Source: Bacteroidales bacterium
GTDB lineage: Bacteria; Bacteroidota; Bacteroidia; Bacteroidales; WCHB1-69
DNA length: 18,211 nt
Direction of reading: 5' to 3'
Assembly: GCA_016290715.1 (NCBI GenBank)
Contig: JAEEUY010000082.1
Location: forward strand, 1 to 18,211
The notes beneath the pieces were generated by a model, which saw only the letters and a program-made list of their open reading frames with translations, was not told the origin of the DNA and did no database searches. Below, in pieces: positions 7,998 through 15,381 of the stretch (its first letter is position 1; the number at the start of each line of letters is the position of its first letter). A program made the translations under genes and the position numbers.

Positions 7998-9017
7998 ATG
8001 TCAGTATATATTCTTGGTATTGAATCTTCGTGTGATGACACCTCTGCTGCAGTTATTGAAGGCACCACGATCCTCTCCAATGTCATTGCTTCACAAAAGG
8101 TTCACGCCGAATATGGTGGCGTGGTCCCCGAATTAGCCTCCCGTGCTCACCAACAAAATATCATCCCTGTCATCGACACTGCTTTAAAGCGTGCAAAAAT
8201 AAACAAAAATCAAATATCTGCAATCGCTTATACTAATGGTCCCGGATTATTGGGCTCTTTGCTGGTTGGCAGTTCATTTGCCAAGGCGATGGCATACAGT
8301 TTGGAGATTCCTCTCATTGAAGTAGATCACTTGCAGGCACACGTTCTCGCCAACTTTTTAGAAAAAAAAGAGGAGCCCAAGGAGAAACCCTCTTTTCCCT
8401 TTCTTTGTCTGACGGTTTCGGGCGGGCACACACTGCTACTGCAGGTAAACGACTATTTTGACATGCAGGTTTTGGGAAGAACTATTGACGATGCGGCAGG
8501 AGAAGCCTTCGACAAATCAGCCAAAATACTCTCTCTTCCCTACCCTGGCGGACCTGTTATTGACAAACTGGCACAAGAAGGGAATCCCGACAAGTTTTCT
8601 TTTTCCATTGCCCATCTTCCTGGATTGGACTACAGTTTCAGTGGATTGAAAACTTCCTTTTTATATTTCGTGCGGGATCACTTAAAAGAAAACCCCCAAT
8701 TTATTGAAGAAAATCTCGCTGATTTAGCGGCTTCCATTCAGAAAGCCATCATCAAATCATTGACAGATAAGGTAGAAAAAGCACTCAAAAATAGCCGTTG
8801 CAAAGATCTGGTACTTGCCGGAGGCGTATCTGCCAATAGCGGACTACGCAAAGCCATGCAGAAAATTGCCATGAAACACCACCGCAACCTGTTTGTCCCA
8901 TCCATTGATTTAACTACCGACAATGCCGCAATGATTGCTGTTTGCGGCTATTTCAAATACCTGAAAAAAGACTTTTCAACCATATATGCTGCCCCCTATT
9001 CTGCGGTAAAACGTTAA
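7998..9017 (+). CDS. tsaD: tRNA N6-adenosine threonylcarbamoyltransferase TsaD
   Basis: Transfers the threonylcarbamoyl group from its adenylate to A37 of ANN-decoding tRNAs (t6A), working in the cytoplasm with TsaB and TsaE. The 339-residue product has the Kae1/TsaD ASKHA fold signatures: GIESSCDDTSAA (7-18), metal-binding HLQAH (His111, His115), TVSGGHT (139-145), GRTIDDAAGEAFDK (160-173), the FSGLKTS segment, LAGGVSANSGLR, and TDNAAMIA with Asp308. I chose the ATG at 7998 because the frame upstream (from 7941) adds 19 residues with no family similarity and would place the start ahead of the -7 box at 7969-7976. holA follows 21 nt later and is probably cotranscribed. TsaB and TsaE are not in the window. 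Confidence 0.97.
   Translation: MSVYILGIESSCDDTSAAVIEGTTILSNVIASQKVHAEYGGVVPELASRAHQQNIIPVIDTALKRAKINKNQISAIAYTNGPGLLGSLLVGSSFAKAMAYSLEIPLIEVDHLQAHVLANFLEKKEEPKEKPSFPFLCLTVSGGHTLLLQVNDYFDMQVLGRTIDDAAGEAFDKSAKILSLPYPGGPVIDKLAQEGNPDKFSFSIAHLPGLDYSFSGLKTSFLYFVRDHLKENPQFIEENLADLAASIQKAIIKSLTDKVEKALKNSRCKDLVLAGGVSANSGLRKAMQKIAMKHHRNLFVPSIDLTTDNAAMIAVCGYFKYLKKDFSTIYAAPYSAVKR
8194..8223 (-). promoter_or_regulatory. Possible antisense promoter within tsaD for tamB
   Basis: On the minus strand TTG (8223-8221) is followed by exactly 19 nt and then TATTTTTGC (from 8201), matching the Bacteroidota -33/-7 pattern. It points towards tamB, about 200 nt upstream of the tamB anchor helix, and would give a leader antisense to the 5' part of tsaD. 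Such matches arise by chance in AT-rich DNA. It matters because I see no other candidate for tamB. Confidence 0.22.
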
Positions 9018-9038
9018 TTTACAATTCAATTCATACGA

Positions 9039-10040
9039 ATGAAAGCAAGTTTTGAAAATATCATTGACCAACTTAAAAGAAATGAGTTTCATCCCGTCTA
9101 TTTTTTAATGGGAGAAGAGCCCTTGTATATTGACAAGATTTCTCAATATATTGAAAATGAAATTATTGATGAAGCCAATCGTGATTTCAACCAAGTGGTT
9201 TTTTATGCAAAAGACACGACCCCTGAAGAGGTGGTTGCCAGCGCAAAAGAGTTCCCATTCGGCGTTGACAGACGAGTGGTGCTTGTAAAAGAAGCCCAAA
9301 ATTGGAAAGAGATAGATCCCATTATCAAATATGCTGAAAACCCACAACCATCCACTATTTTGGCCATTTGCCACAAATATGGCAAAGTGGACGCCAAAAA
9401 ACTCAAGCCATTTGATACAAACGGCATCATTTTTGAATCGCAGGGAGTGAAAACATGGAATTTAGGAAGTTGGGTGGAAAAGTGCGCACAAGAACACCAT
9501 TTCTCCATTGATCAGAAAGCAACCAATCTCCTTGCCGAACACATTGGAAATGATTTGAGCCGTATTGATAATGAATTTTCAAAATTGCAAATTATTCTGC
9601 CAGAAAACAGCAGAATAACCTCCGATATTATAGAAAAGCACATTGGCATCAACAAACAATACAACCTGTATGAGTTGCAAGATGCATTGGCCAGTCACGA
9701 TGAAGTCCGTGCTTATAAAATCATATTGGCGTTTTGTTCCAATATCAAGAGCAACCCTCTTGTGAGAACCATCGACAATCTTTTCTATTTTTACAAATCG
9801 TTATTAAACTATCACCTGTCTGCAGAGAAAGACCTTGAAAACTTAAAATTAATTTTTGGAGCCAACAAATCCCCACAAATGTTGCGCAGGCAAGCGGGCA
9901 TTGCTGCAAAATATCCCGTAGTATCTCTCATTAAAATCATACATACCCTCCAAGAATTTGATGCCCGCAGTAAGGGTATCAACAACTCGCTTTCCGAAGA
10001 AGAATTATATAAAGAATTAATTTACAGAATATTACATTGA
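9039..10040 (+). CDS. holA: DNA polymerase III subunit delta (clamp loader)
   Basis: The delta subunit opens the beta sliding clamp as part of the clamp-loader complex during replication. The 333-residue length fits the family. The N-terminal half has the typical opening NEFHPVYFLMGEEPLYIDK (about 15-33) and the pattern PFGVDRRVVLVKEAQNWK (about 73-90). The middle region (LLAEHIGNDLSRIDNEFSKL) is the conserved helical part just after the AAA+-like domain. The C-terminal helical collar domain ends with GINNSLSEEELYKELIYRIL. As is usual for delta, there is no working Walker A motif. It is 21 nt downstream of tsaD with no separate promoter seen. Confidence 0.93.
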   Translation: MKASFENIIDQLKRNEFHPVYFLMGEEPLYIDKISQYIENEIIDEANRDFNQVVFYAKDTTPEEVVASAKEFPFGVDRRVVLVKEAQNWKEIDPIIKYAENPQPSTILAICHKYGKVDAKKLKPFDTNGIIFESQGVKTWNLGSWVEKCAQEHHFSIDQKATNLLAEHIGNDLSRIDNEFSKLQIILPENSRITSDIIEKHIGINKQYNLYELQDALASHDEVRAYKIILAFCSNIKSNPLVRTIDNLFYFYKSLLNYHLSAEKDLENLKLIFGANKSPQMLRRQAGIAAKYPVVSLIKIIHTLQEFDARSKGINNSLSEEELYKELIYRILH

Positions 10041-10105
10041 TTTTGATTTATTATTTTTTACAAAATATTCTCTAAAATTCAGTGGTATTCATTTCATTTT
10101 TTTAT

Positions 10106-10113
10106 TAAATTTG
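10106..10113 (+). promoter_or_regulatory. Candidate -7 box for the small lipoprotein gene
   Basis: TAAATTTG followed by CC is a perfect TAnnTTTG match, 38 nt before the ATG at 10152, inside a very AT-rich 111-nt gap after holA. No clear TTG -33 element. It probably starts a new transcription unit that may continue into butyrate kinase, whose ATG is 35 nt after the lipoprotein stop. Confidence 0.45.
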
Positions 10114-10151
10114 CCCCCTTGAAAGAATAATCAGTATTAAATAATTTAAAT

Positions 10152-10547
10152 ATGAAAAAAATCATTCTCAACGCTGTATTAGGATTACTGCTTCTGATGG
10201 GAAGTGGCTGTTCCAAATTTGAACCGGCAACTATGGATTTAGACGTTACTCCTGTATTTTACGGGAACGTGTGTTTATTAAAATGTGAGGCAAACATTAC
10301 CGACAACGGAGGATGCAAATACATCAACGAAATGGGGTTCTTGTTCAGTTTAATGCCAGAACCCAAATACCGGGAAGAAAATGTCATCACGGTGGTGGCC
10401 GATGAAAAATTAGAAACCACCTCTTTTGATTTGGATTATCAGATCCCATTGTTAGATACCATATATTATGTGCGTGCCTACACTTGCACCAACGCAGGCA
10501 CCGGGTATAGTGACATCAAGATGGTGTCAACCCATGCCCCCAACTAA
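10152..10547 (+). CDS. Small lipoprotein with a Bacteroidota Fn3-like surface domain
   Basis: A 131-residue predicted lipoprotein of unknown function. The signal peptide has a lysine-rich start (MKKII), a hydrophobic core and a lipobox LMGSGC with Cys20 as the acylated residue. The next residues (SKFEP) include no obvious run of acids, so I cannot tell whether it is surface-exposed. The mature part carries ITDNGGCKYINEMGFLF and, near the C-terminus, DTIYYVRAYTCTNAGTGYS. These strongly resemble the 'ITDNGG..ERGFCWS...YYVRAYATNSAGTGYG' repeats common in Bacteroidota surface proteins. Here there is just one copy and nothing else. Four further cysteines in the mature part might form disulfides. 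The neighbours, holA and butyrate kinase, give no functional clue. Confidence 0.85.
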   Translation: MKKIILNAVLGLLLLMGSGCSKFEPATMDLDVTPVFYGNVCLLKCEANITDNGGCKYINEMGFLFSLMPEPKYREENVITVVADEKLETTSFDLDYQIPLLDTIYYVRAYTCTNAGTGYSDIKMVSTHAPN

Positions 10548-10582
10548 TTCACAGCAAATACTAATCTTTAAAAATATATTGA

Positions 10583-11656
10583 ATGAAAAAATACATTTTG
10601 GCCATTAACCCCGGCGCCACATCCACTAAAATCGCCGTTTACGAAGACAAAACCAACATTTTCACCAAAAACATCAAACATACGATGGAAGAATTGTCGC
10701 AGTTTGCAACGATTGCTGACCAATACGACTATCGCAAACAAGTTATTTTAGACGAGTTAAAAAATCAGAATATTGATTTGAATTCCATCGCCATCATCAT
10801 TGGCCGTGGAGGATTAATCAAACCGATCCAATCAGGGGCTTATCGCATCAACGATTTGATGAAGAAGCACTTAAAAGAAGGTTATAATGGTGTACACGCT
10901 TGCAATCTTGGAGGCTTGATTGCTGATAGCTTAGCCCAAATGATCGGACTTCCTGAAGCATTTATCGCGGATCCTGTTGTGGTGGATGAAATGGACGACC
11001 TTGCCCGCATTTCAGGAAATGCCGCATTTGAACGCTTGTCCATTTTCCACGCACTTAACCAGAAAGCGATTGCAAGAACCCATGCCGCCGCCATTGGCAA
11101 ACGGTATGAAGATCTGAACCTGATTGTTGCCCACATGGGTGGAGGCATCAGTGTGGGAGCTCACCGCAAAGGCAAAGTGGTTGATGTAAACCAAGCCCTT
11201 GACGGCGAAGGTCCTTTTTCTCCCGAACGCTCTGGAACCCTTCCTATGAACCAAGTTATAAAGGCTTGTTTCAGTGGGAAATACACCTACGAAGACATGA
11301 AAAAAATGATGGTCGGAAAAGGCGGAACCTACTCCTACTTGGGCACCAATGATGCCTATGAAGTGGAAAAAAGAGCCAAAGCCGGCGATGAAAAAGCCGA
11401 CCTGTTAGAAAGAGCCATGGCATATCAGGTGGCCAAAAGCATCGGAGCCAATGCCGCTGTGCTTCAAGGAAAAGTGGACGCCATTCTTATTACCGGCGGC
11501 ATCGCTCACGGCAAACCTATCGTTGACCACATCAAAAGTTATGTCAGTTGGATTGCTCCCGTAGCCGTTTATCCAGGCGAAGATGAAATGGAATCTTTAG
11601 CAATGAACGCTCGAATGATCCTTAACAAGACTATTGAAATTCAGGAATACAAATAA
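10583..11656 (+). CDS. buk: Butyrate kinase
   Basis: Cytoplasmic acetokinase-family enzyme that interconverts butyryl phosphate plus ADP with butyrate plus ATP. It may also act on branched-chain acyl phosphates. The 357-residue product has the ASKHA layout: phosphate-binding NPGATSTKIAVYED (9-22), GRGGLIKPIQSGAYRIN (74-90), HMGGGISVGAHRKGK (184-198) with DGEGPFSPERSGTLP (207-221), and the adenosine-binding LITGGIAHG segment. The loop GEGPFSPERSG distinguishes butyrate kinase from acetate kinase. No phosphate butyryltransferase (ptb) gene lies in the window. NAD kinase follows after 17 nt and is probably cotranscribed. The preceding lipoprotein is 35 nt upstream. Family certain; physiological substrate inferred. 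Confidence 0.94.
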   Translation: MKKYILAINPGATSTKIAVYEDKTNIFTKNIKHTMEELSQFATIADQYDYRKQVILDELKNQNIDLNSIAIIIGRGGLIKPIQSGAYRINDLMKKHLKEGYNGVHACNLGGLIADSLAQMIGLPEAFIADPVVVDEMDDLARISGNAAFERLSIFHALNQKAIARTHAAAIGKRYEDLNLIVAHMGGGISVGAHRKGKVVDVNQALDGEGPFSPERSGTLPMNQVIKACFSGKYTYEDMKKMMVGKGGTYSYLGTNDAYEVEKRAKAGDEKADLLERAMAYQVAKSIGANAAVLQGKVDAILITGGIAHGKPIVDHIKSYVSWIAPVAVYPGEDEMESLAMNARMILNKTIEIQEYK

Positions 11657-11673
11657 TTGATATATAAATATTT

Positions 11674-12564
11674 ATGAATATTGCTTTGTTTAGCCGGTCT
11701 TCCGATGAAGCCGGCTTACAATTTATTAAAGATACAATTTCCTCGCTTCATCAACAAAATGATAAGGTATGGCTTTTTGAGGGAATGATTGATTTTATGT
11801 CCGAGGAAAACAGTGTTTCATTATCGGGTTATATTCATAACAAAAAAGAACTTATTGAACATAACATTGATTTCATTTTCTCGATTGGCGGCGACGGGAC
11901 ATTCATTGATGCTGCCAACATTGTAGCCGACTCGGCTGTGCCAATTTTAGGCATTAATACGGGAAGAATCGGTTTTCTCACCAACATTGCCCCAAACAAT
12001 TTCAACCATGCCTACCAATGCATAAAAGAACATCGATACCAGATTGAAGAGCGTTCCCTGCTTCATATTGAAAGGAAAGACCAGCAGGATTTACCCACGC
12101 ACTTTGCCTTGAATGATATCAGTTTTCACCCTTATACTGAAGACTCTATCAACGCCATTCATGTGTGGGCGAATGGAGAGAAGGTGAACACCTACTGGGG
12201 TGATGGATTAATTATTTCAACCGCGACAGGGTCAACCGCATATTCGTTGAGTTGCGGAGGTCCAATTCTTTTTCCCACAGCAGATGCCATCGTACTCACG
12301 CCCATTGCCTCTCATAGTTTGACAGTGCGACCTTTGGTTTTGCCCAATAATTGTGAACTGGAAATCAAGGTTGAAAGCCGTAAAAAACAGTTTATCCTAT
12401 CTATGGACTCCCAACGAATCGTACTTCAAGACCATATTAGTCTGGTAATCACGAGAGAGACTTTTACTATACAAACCATCCGCCTGCCCGAAAGTAATTT
12501 TTATAGTGTAATCAGAGAAAAATTGCTCTGGGGAATGGATAAAAGAAATCATTTAGAAAGATGA
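11674..12564 (+). CDS. nadK: NAD kinase
   Basis: Phosphorylates NAD+ to NADP+, the sole route to NADP in most bacteria; cytoplasmic. The 296-residue length is typical. Visible signatures are the GGDGT motif (72-76, with catalytic Asp74), ILGINTGRIGFL (91-102), LND (146-148) at the conserved NE/D substrate-binding position, and the glycine-rich GDGLIISTATGSTAYSLSCGGP (177-197 region). The sequence then continues to PIASHSLTVRPLVLP. It lies 17 nt after butyrate kinase and overlaps the flavin reductase-family gene by the 4-nt ATGA arrangement, which suggests translational coupling of an NADP producer with a possible NAD(P)H-using flavoenzyme. Confidence 0.96.
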   Translation: MNIALFSRSSDEAGLQFIKDTISSLHQQNDKVWLFEGMIDFMSEENSVSLSGYIHNKKELIEHNIDFIFSIGGDGTFIDAANIVADSAVPILGINTGRIGFLTNIAPNNFNHAYQCIKEHRYQIEERSLLHIERKDQQDLPTHFALNDISFHPYTEDSINAIHVWANGEKVNTYWGDGLIISTATGSTAYSLSCGGPILFPTADAIVLTPIASHSLTVRPLVLPNNCELEIKVESRKKQFILSMDSQRIVLQDHISLVITRETFTIQTIRLPESNFYSVIREKLLWGMDKRNHLER

Positions 12565-13151
12565 ATCCCAATACTCAAAAATCCGGCAAACGCTCGCTGA
12601 AACCAGGCAATATGTTAAATCCTGTGCCTGTGTTGATGATAAGCTGCGGAAGCACAATTGACGAATACAATATTCTTACCGTTGCATGGTGCGGCACCGT
12701 ATGCAGCAATCCTCCAATGTGTTACATCTCCTTGCGTCCTGAACGGCACTCCTACCCCATCATTAAAAAAAATATGGAATTTGTTATCAATCTCGTATCC
12801 AATGATTTAACAGAAAGAACCGATTGGTGCGGTGTACGTTCAGGGAAAAATTATAACAAGTTTATAGAGACCAACCTAACGCCCCTGCGTGGGAAAGTGG
12901 TGAAAGCGCCACTCATTTACGAGTCGCCTGTCAATTTGGAATGTGTGGTCAAACAGATTATTCCCTTAGGAACCCACGACATGTTTTTAGCCGAAGTGGT
13001 AGCTGTACACGCCGATGAACGATTGTTTGACAAAAAAACGGGGGAAATGCATTTGGAACGCGCCAACTTGGTTTGCTACTCCAACGGGCATTATTACGAC
13101 TTAGGAAAGATTATCGGCAAATTCGGCTACTCCGTTCAAAAGCGAAAATAG
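12561..13151 (+). CDS. Flavin reductase-like (DIM6/NTAB, FMN-binding) family protein
   Basis: A 196-residue protein with the flavin reductase-like FMN-binding split-barrel pattern. It opens NPVPVLMISCGS and NILTVAWCGTVCSNPPMCYISLRPERHSYPIIKK (about 21-71), followed by EFVINLVS (about 74-81). A second conserved part, APLIYESPVNLECVVKQIIPLGTHDMFLAEVVAVH, starts near residue 115. Enzymes of this family bind FMN and many use NAD(P)H to reduce it; others have unrelated or unknown roles. The exact reaction cannot be read from the sequence. Its ATG overlaps the NAD kinase stop (ATGA), so the two are almost certainly cotranscribed. There is no signal peptide or membrane segment. Confidence 0.9.
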   Translation: MNPNTQKSGKRSLKPGNMLNPVPVLMISCGSTIDEYNILTVAWCGTVCSNPPMCYISLRPERHSYPIIKKNMEFVINLVSNDLTERTDWCGVRSGKNYNKFIETNLTPLRGKVVKAPLIYESPVNLECVVKQIIPLGTHDMFLAEVVAVHADERLFDKKTGEMHLERANLVCYSNGHYYDLGKIIGKFGYSVQKRK

Positions 13152-13203
13152 CTCACCCCTACTTCTTCCACTCACACAAACTACAACCAACTTTATAGGA
13201 ATT

Positions 13204-15336
13204 ATGGAAAATATGACCTCTATCTATGATATTGCCGAGGCCTTTGGCGAAGAAACGGCACGTTCCATTTTTATTACAGGAAAAGCGGGGACAGGGAAAA
13301 CCACCTTTTTACGAAATTTACGGGCGCACACGCACAAACAAATGGTGGTAGTAGCTCCCACAGGGGTTGCCGCCATTAATGCGGAAGGTGTTACCATTCA
13401 CTCCTTTTTCCAATTGCCCCTTTCCCCTTTTATCCCTACTCCGGAGAACAAAAAGAACCTGATTTCCAAAATAAAGCTACGCAACGAAAAACGCAGAATT
13501 CTTCGACAGATAGAGGTTCTCGTCATTGACGAAATCAGTATGGTGCGCGCTGATATACTGGATGAAGTGGATACCGTTTTACGCTTCGTGCGGCATCGGA
13601 AAGCGGAACCTTTTGGTGGGGTGCAGGTGATCCTGATCGGTGATCTATACCAACTCCCTCCCGTTACACTATCTGAAGACCGGGCCATTCTTCAACCATT
13701 TTATAAAACTCCCTATTTCTTTGATAGTTGTGTCATCCGTGAAAATCCGCCCATCTATATAGAATTGGATAAAATCTTTCGACAAAATGAGGCAGACTTT
13801 ATCCAACTCCTCAACGAAGTACGTAACAATCAATTAAGTGAACAAGGATTTGAACTTTTGCAAAGCAGATACCATCCTGATTTTGATCTGAGTAAGCACC
13901 AAGACCATATCCTTCTCACCACCCATAATGCAAAAGCAAACAGCGTAAACCAAAAGGAATTAGACAGACTGCACACCAAAGCATATACTTTTAAAGCAAT
14001 CATTCACGGAAACTTTCCTGAACGGAATTTCCCCAACGAGGTGAATCTTACCCTAAAAAAAGGGGCAAAAGTCATGTTTATTGCCAACGATATGGAATTT
14101 CCACGCCGCTATTATAATGGGAAAATGGGCATCATTTCACAGATTAGTGATGGTGAAGTTAACGTTAAACTGGAAGATGGAGAGGAAATATCCGTTAACC
14201 ATGAAATATGGCGCAACGTCCAATACCATGTCAATCAGGAAAATGGGCAAATAGAAGAAGAGGAAATGGGCACCTATATTCAATATCCGCTGCGTTTGGC
14301 ATGGGCTATCACCATTCACAAAAGTCAGGGATTGACTTTTGACAAAGTAATTATTGACGCGGAAGATGCTTTTACCTCCGGACAAGTTTACGTTGCCTTG
14401 AGCCGATGCCGAAGCTTATCGGGTATTGTATTGAACACCCCCATTTACAAGGAATGCCTCTGCGTTGAACAACCCATCATTGATTTTTCGCAGAACAAAT
14501 GTCCCGATGAGGTATTGGCCAATGAGCTGAACATTGCCCGAAATGAATTTAAAATCAAAATTCTCTCAACCATTTTCGACTTTCAGCGTGAAATTGTCCT
14601 CGCTACCGACTTCAACCAGTTTATTCAGCAGTTGAATGAAGACATCAACGAAGCGGGACGTGAACACGCTCTGCAAATAATCGAAAAAATCAGCGAATTG
14701 CACCAGATTGGGAGCAAATTCATTCCCCAGCAGCAACATTTACTCATCACGAATGATTTACCGCTTCTCAAAAAGAGACTACGCGCGGCAAAAAGATATT
14801 TTTCAAAAGAACTCAAGGCCATCCTCTCCATGCTTGCCAATACACCTGCTGCAATATACACGCGAGACGGGGCCAAAGAGTACAAAGAACATCTCAAATC
14901 TTTATACATAGAAATCACCTATCGCAAAAAACTCATCCAAGGAATGGTTATGACATTGGAGGATTATTACCATATCCGTGATAAATTCCGCATTCCGTCA
15001 TTTACCCTTCACTCTGTGCTCTTTTCCACATCCACAGAGAAAATTCCCTCTGGCCAAATCAGTTACGATTTATACAAAAAATTGAAGAATGTTGAGCGTG
15101 TTGCAACGGAACGAGGTCTTTCCACAGAGACAATATATCGTCACCTCATGCCCTATATCGCTAAAGGCGACCTGCCGCTTTCCGACTTTGTTGAAAAAGA
15201 GTGGCAAGACGCAATTTGGGAAATGCTTGACCTCCCTGGTATTAAGACATCCGATATTTTCGACAGTTTGGAAGGGAATGTCAGTTATACTCAAATTAGG
15301 TTGGTAAAAGCCTGCAAAGCTGCCAACAACAAATAA
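13204..15336 (+). CDS. PIF1-like/RecD2-like superfamily 1B helicase with C-terminal HTH-type domain
   Basis: A 710-residue DNA helicase or AAA-family ATPase, inferred to unwind DNA 5' to 3' as for PIF1. Motifs in order are Walker A TGKAGTGKTT (25-34), PTGVAAINAEGVTIHSFF (52-69, motif Ia), Walker B VLVIDEISM (105-113), ILIGDLYQLPPV (143-154, motif III), and the DKIFRQ segment. The UvrD-like C-terminal part has TIHKSQGLTFDKVIID (about 371-386) and VYVALSRCRSLSGIVL (motif VI). From about residue 470 a helical region follows. It ends in a putative winged or helix-turn-helix module (about 615-670: SYDLYKKLKNVERVATERGLS, ETIYRHLMPYI), as found in Bacteroidota homologues. It lies 52 nt after the flavin reductase-family gene with no clear promoter and ends in a hairpin terminator. 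Confidence 0.92.
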   Translation: MENMTSIYDIAEAFGEETARSIFITGKAGTGKTTFLRNLRAHTHKQMVVVAPTGVAAINAEGVTIHSFFQLPLSPFIPTPENKKNLISKIKLRNEKRRILRQIEVLVIDEISMVRADILDEVDTVLRFVRHRKAEPFGGVQVILIGDLYQLPPVTLSEDRAILQPFYKTPYFFDSCVIRENPPIYIELDKIFRQNEADFIQLLNEVRNNQLSEQGFELLQSRYHPDFDLSKHQDHILLTTHNAKANSVNQKELDRLHTKAYTFKAIIHGNFPERNFPNEVNLTLKKGAKVMFIANDMEFPRRYYNGKMGIISQISDGEVNVKLEDGEEISVNHEIWRNVQYHVNQENGQIEEEEMGTYIQYPLRLAWAITIHKSQGLTFDKVIIDAEDAFTSGQVYVALSRCRSLSGIVLNTPIYKECLCVEQPIIDFSQNKCPDEVLANELNIARNEFKIKILSTIFDFQREIVLATDFNQFIQQLNEDINEAGREHALQIIEKISELHQIGSKFIPQQQHLLITNDLPLLKKRLRAAKRYFSKELKAILSMLANTPAAIYTRDGAKEYKEHLKSLYIEITYRKKLIQGMVMTLEDYYHIRDKFRIPSFTLHSVLFSTSTEKIPSGQISYDLYKKLKNVERVATERGLSTETIYRHLMPYIAKGDLPLSDFVEKEWQDAIWEMLDLPGIKTSDIFDSLEGNVSYTQIRLVKACKAANNK

Positions 15337-15365
15337 AAAAAGCCATCTTTATGATGGCTTTTTTT
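15335..15365. terminator. Bidirectional intrinsic terminator between convergent genes
   Basis: GCCATC (15342-15347) pairs with GATGGC (15353-15358) around the loop TTTAT. A-run 15335-15341 and T-run 15359-15365 extend the stem to 13 perfect pairs and supply a T-tract in both directions. It starts inside the helicase stop codon and lies 16 nt beyond the end of the minus-strand DUF4328 gene, so it can serve both. Confidence 0.92.
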
Positions 15366-15381
15366 AGGATATTAAAACATT

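Noticed and set aside
7991..8086. tamB starting at the ATG at 8086
   Set aside because: The extra residues are the antisense of the conserved tsaD 5' end and precede the natural anchor helix. It cannot be excluded if the antisense promoter is real.
10040..10066. Hairpin ATTTTG...CAAAAT after holA as a terminator
   Set aside because: Only six A/T-rich pairs, with no following T-tract; too weak to call.
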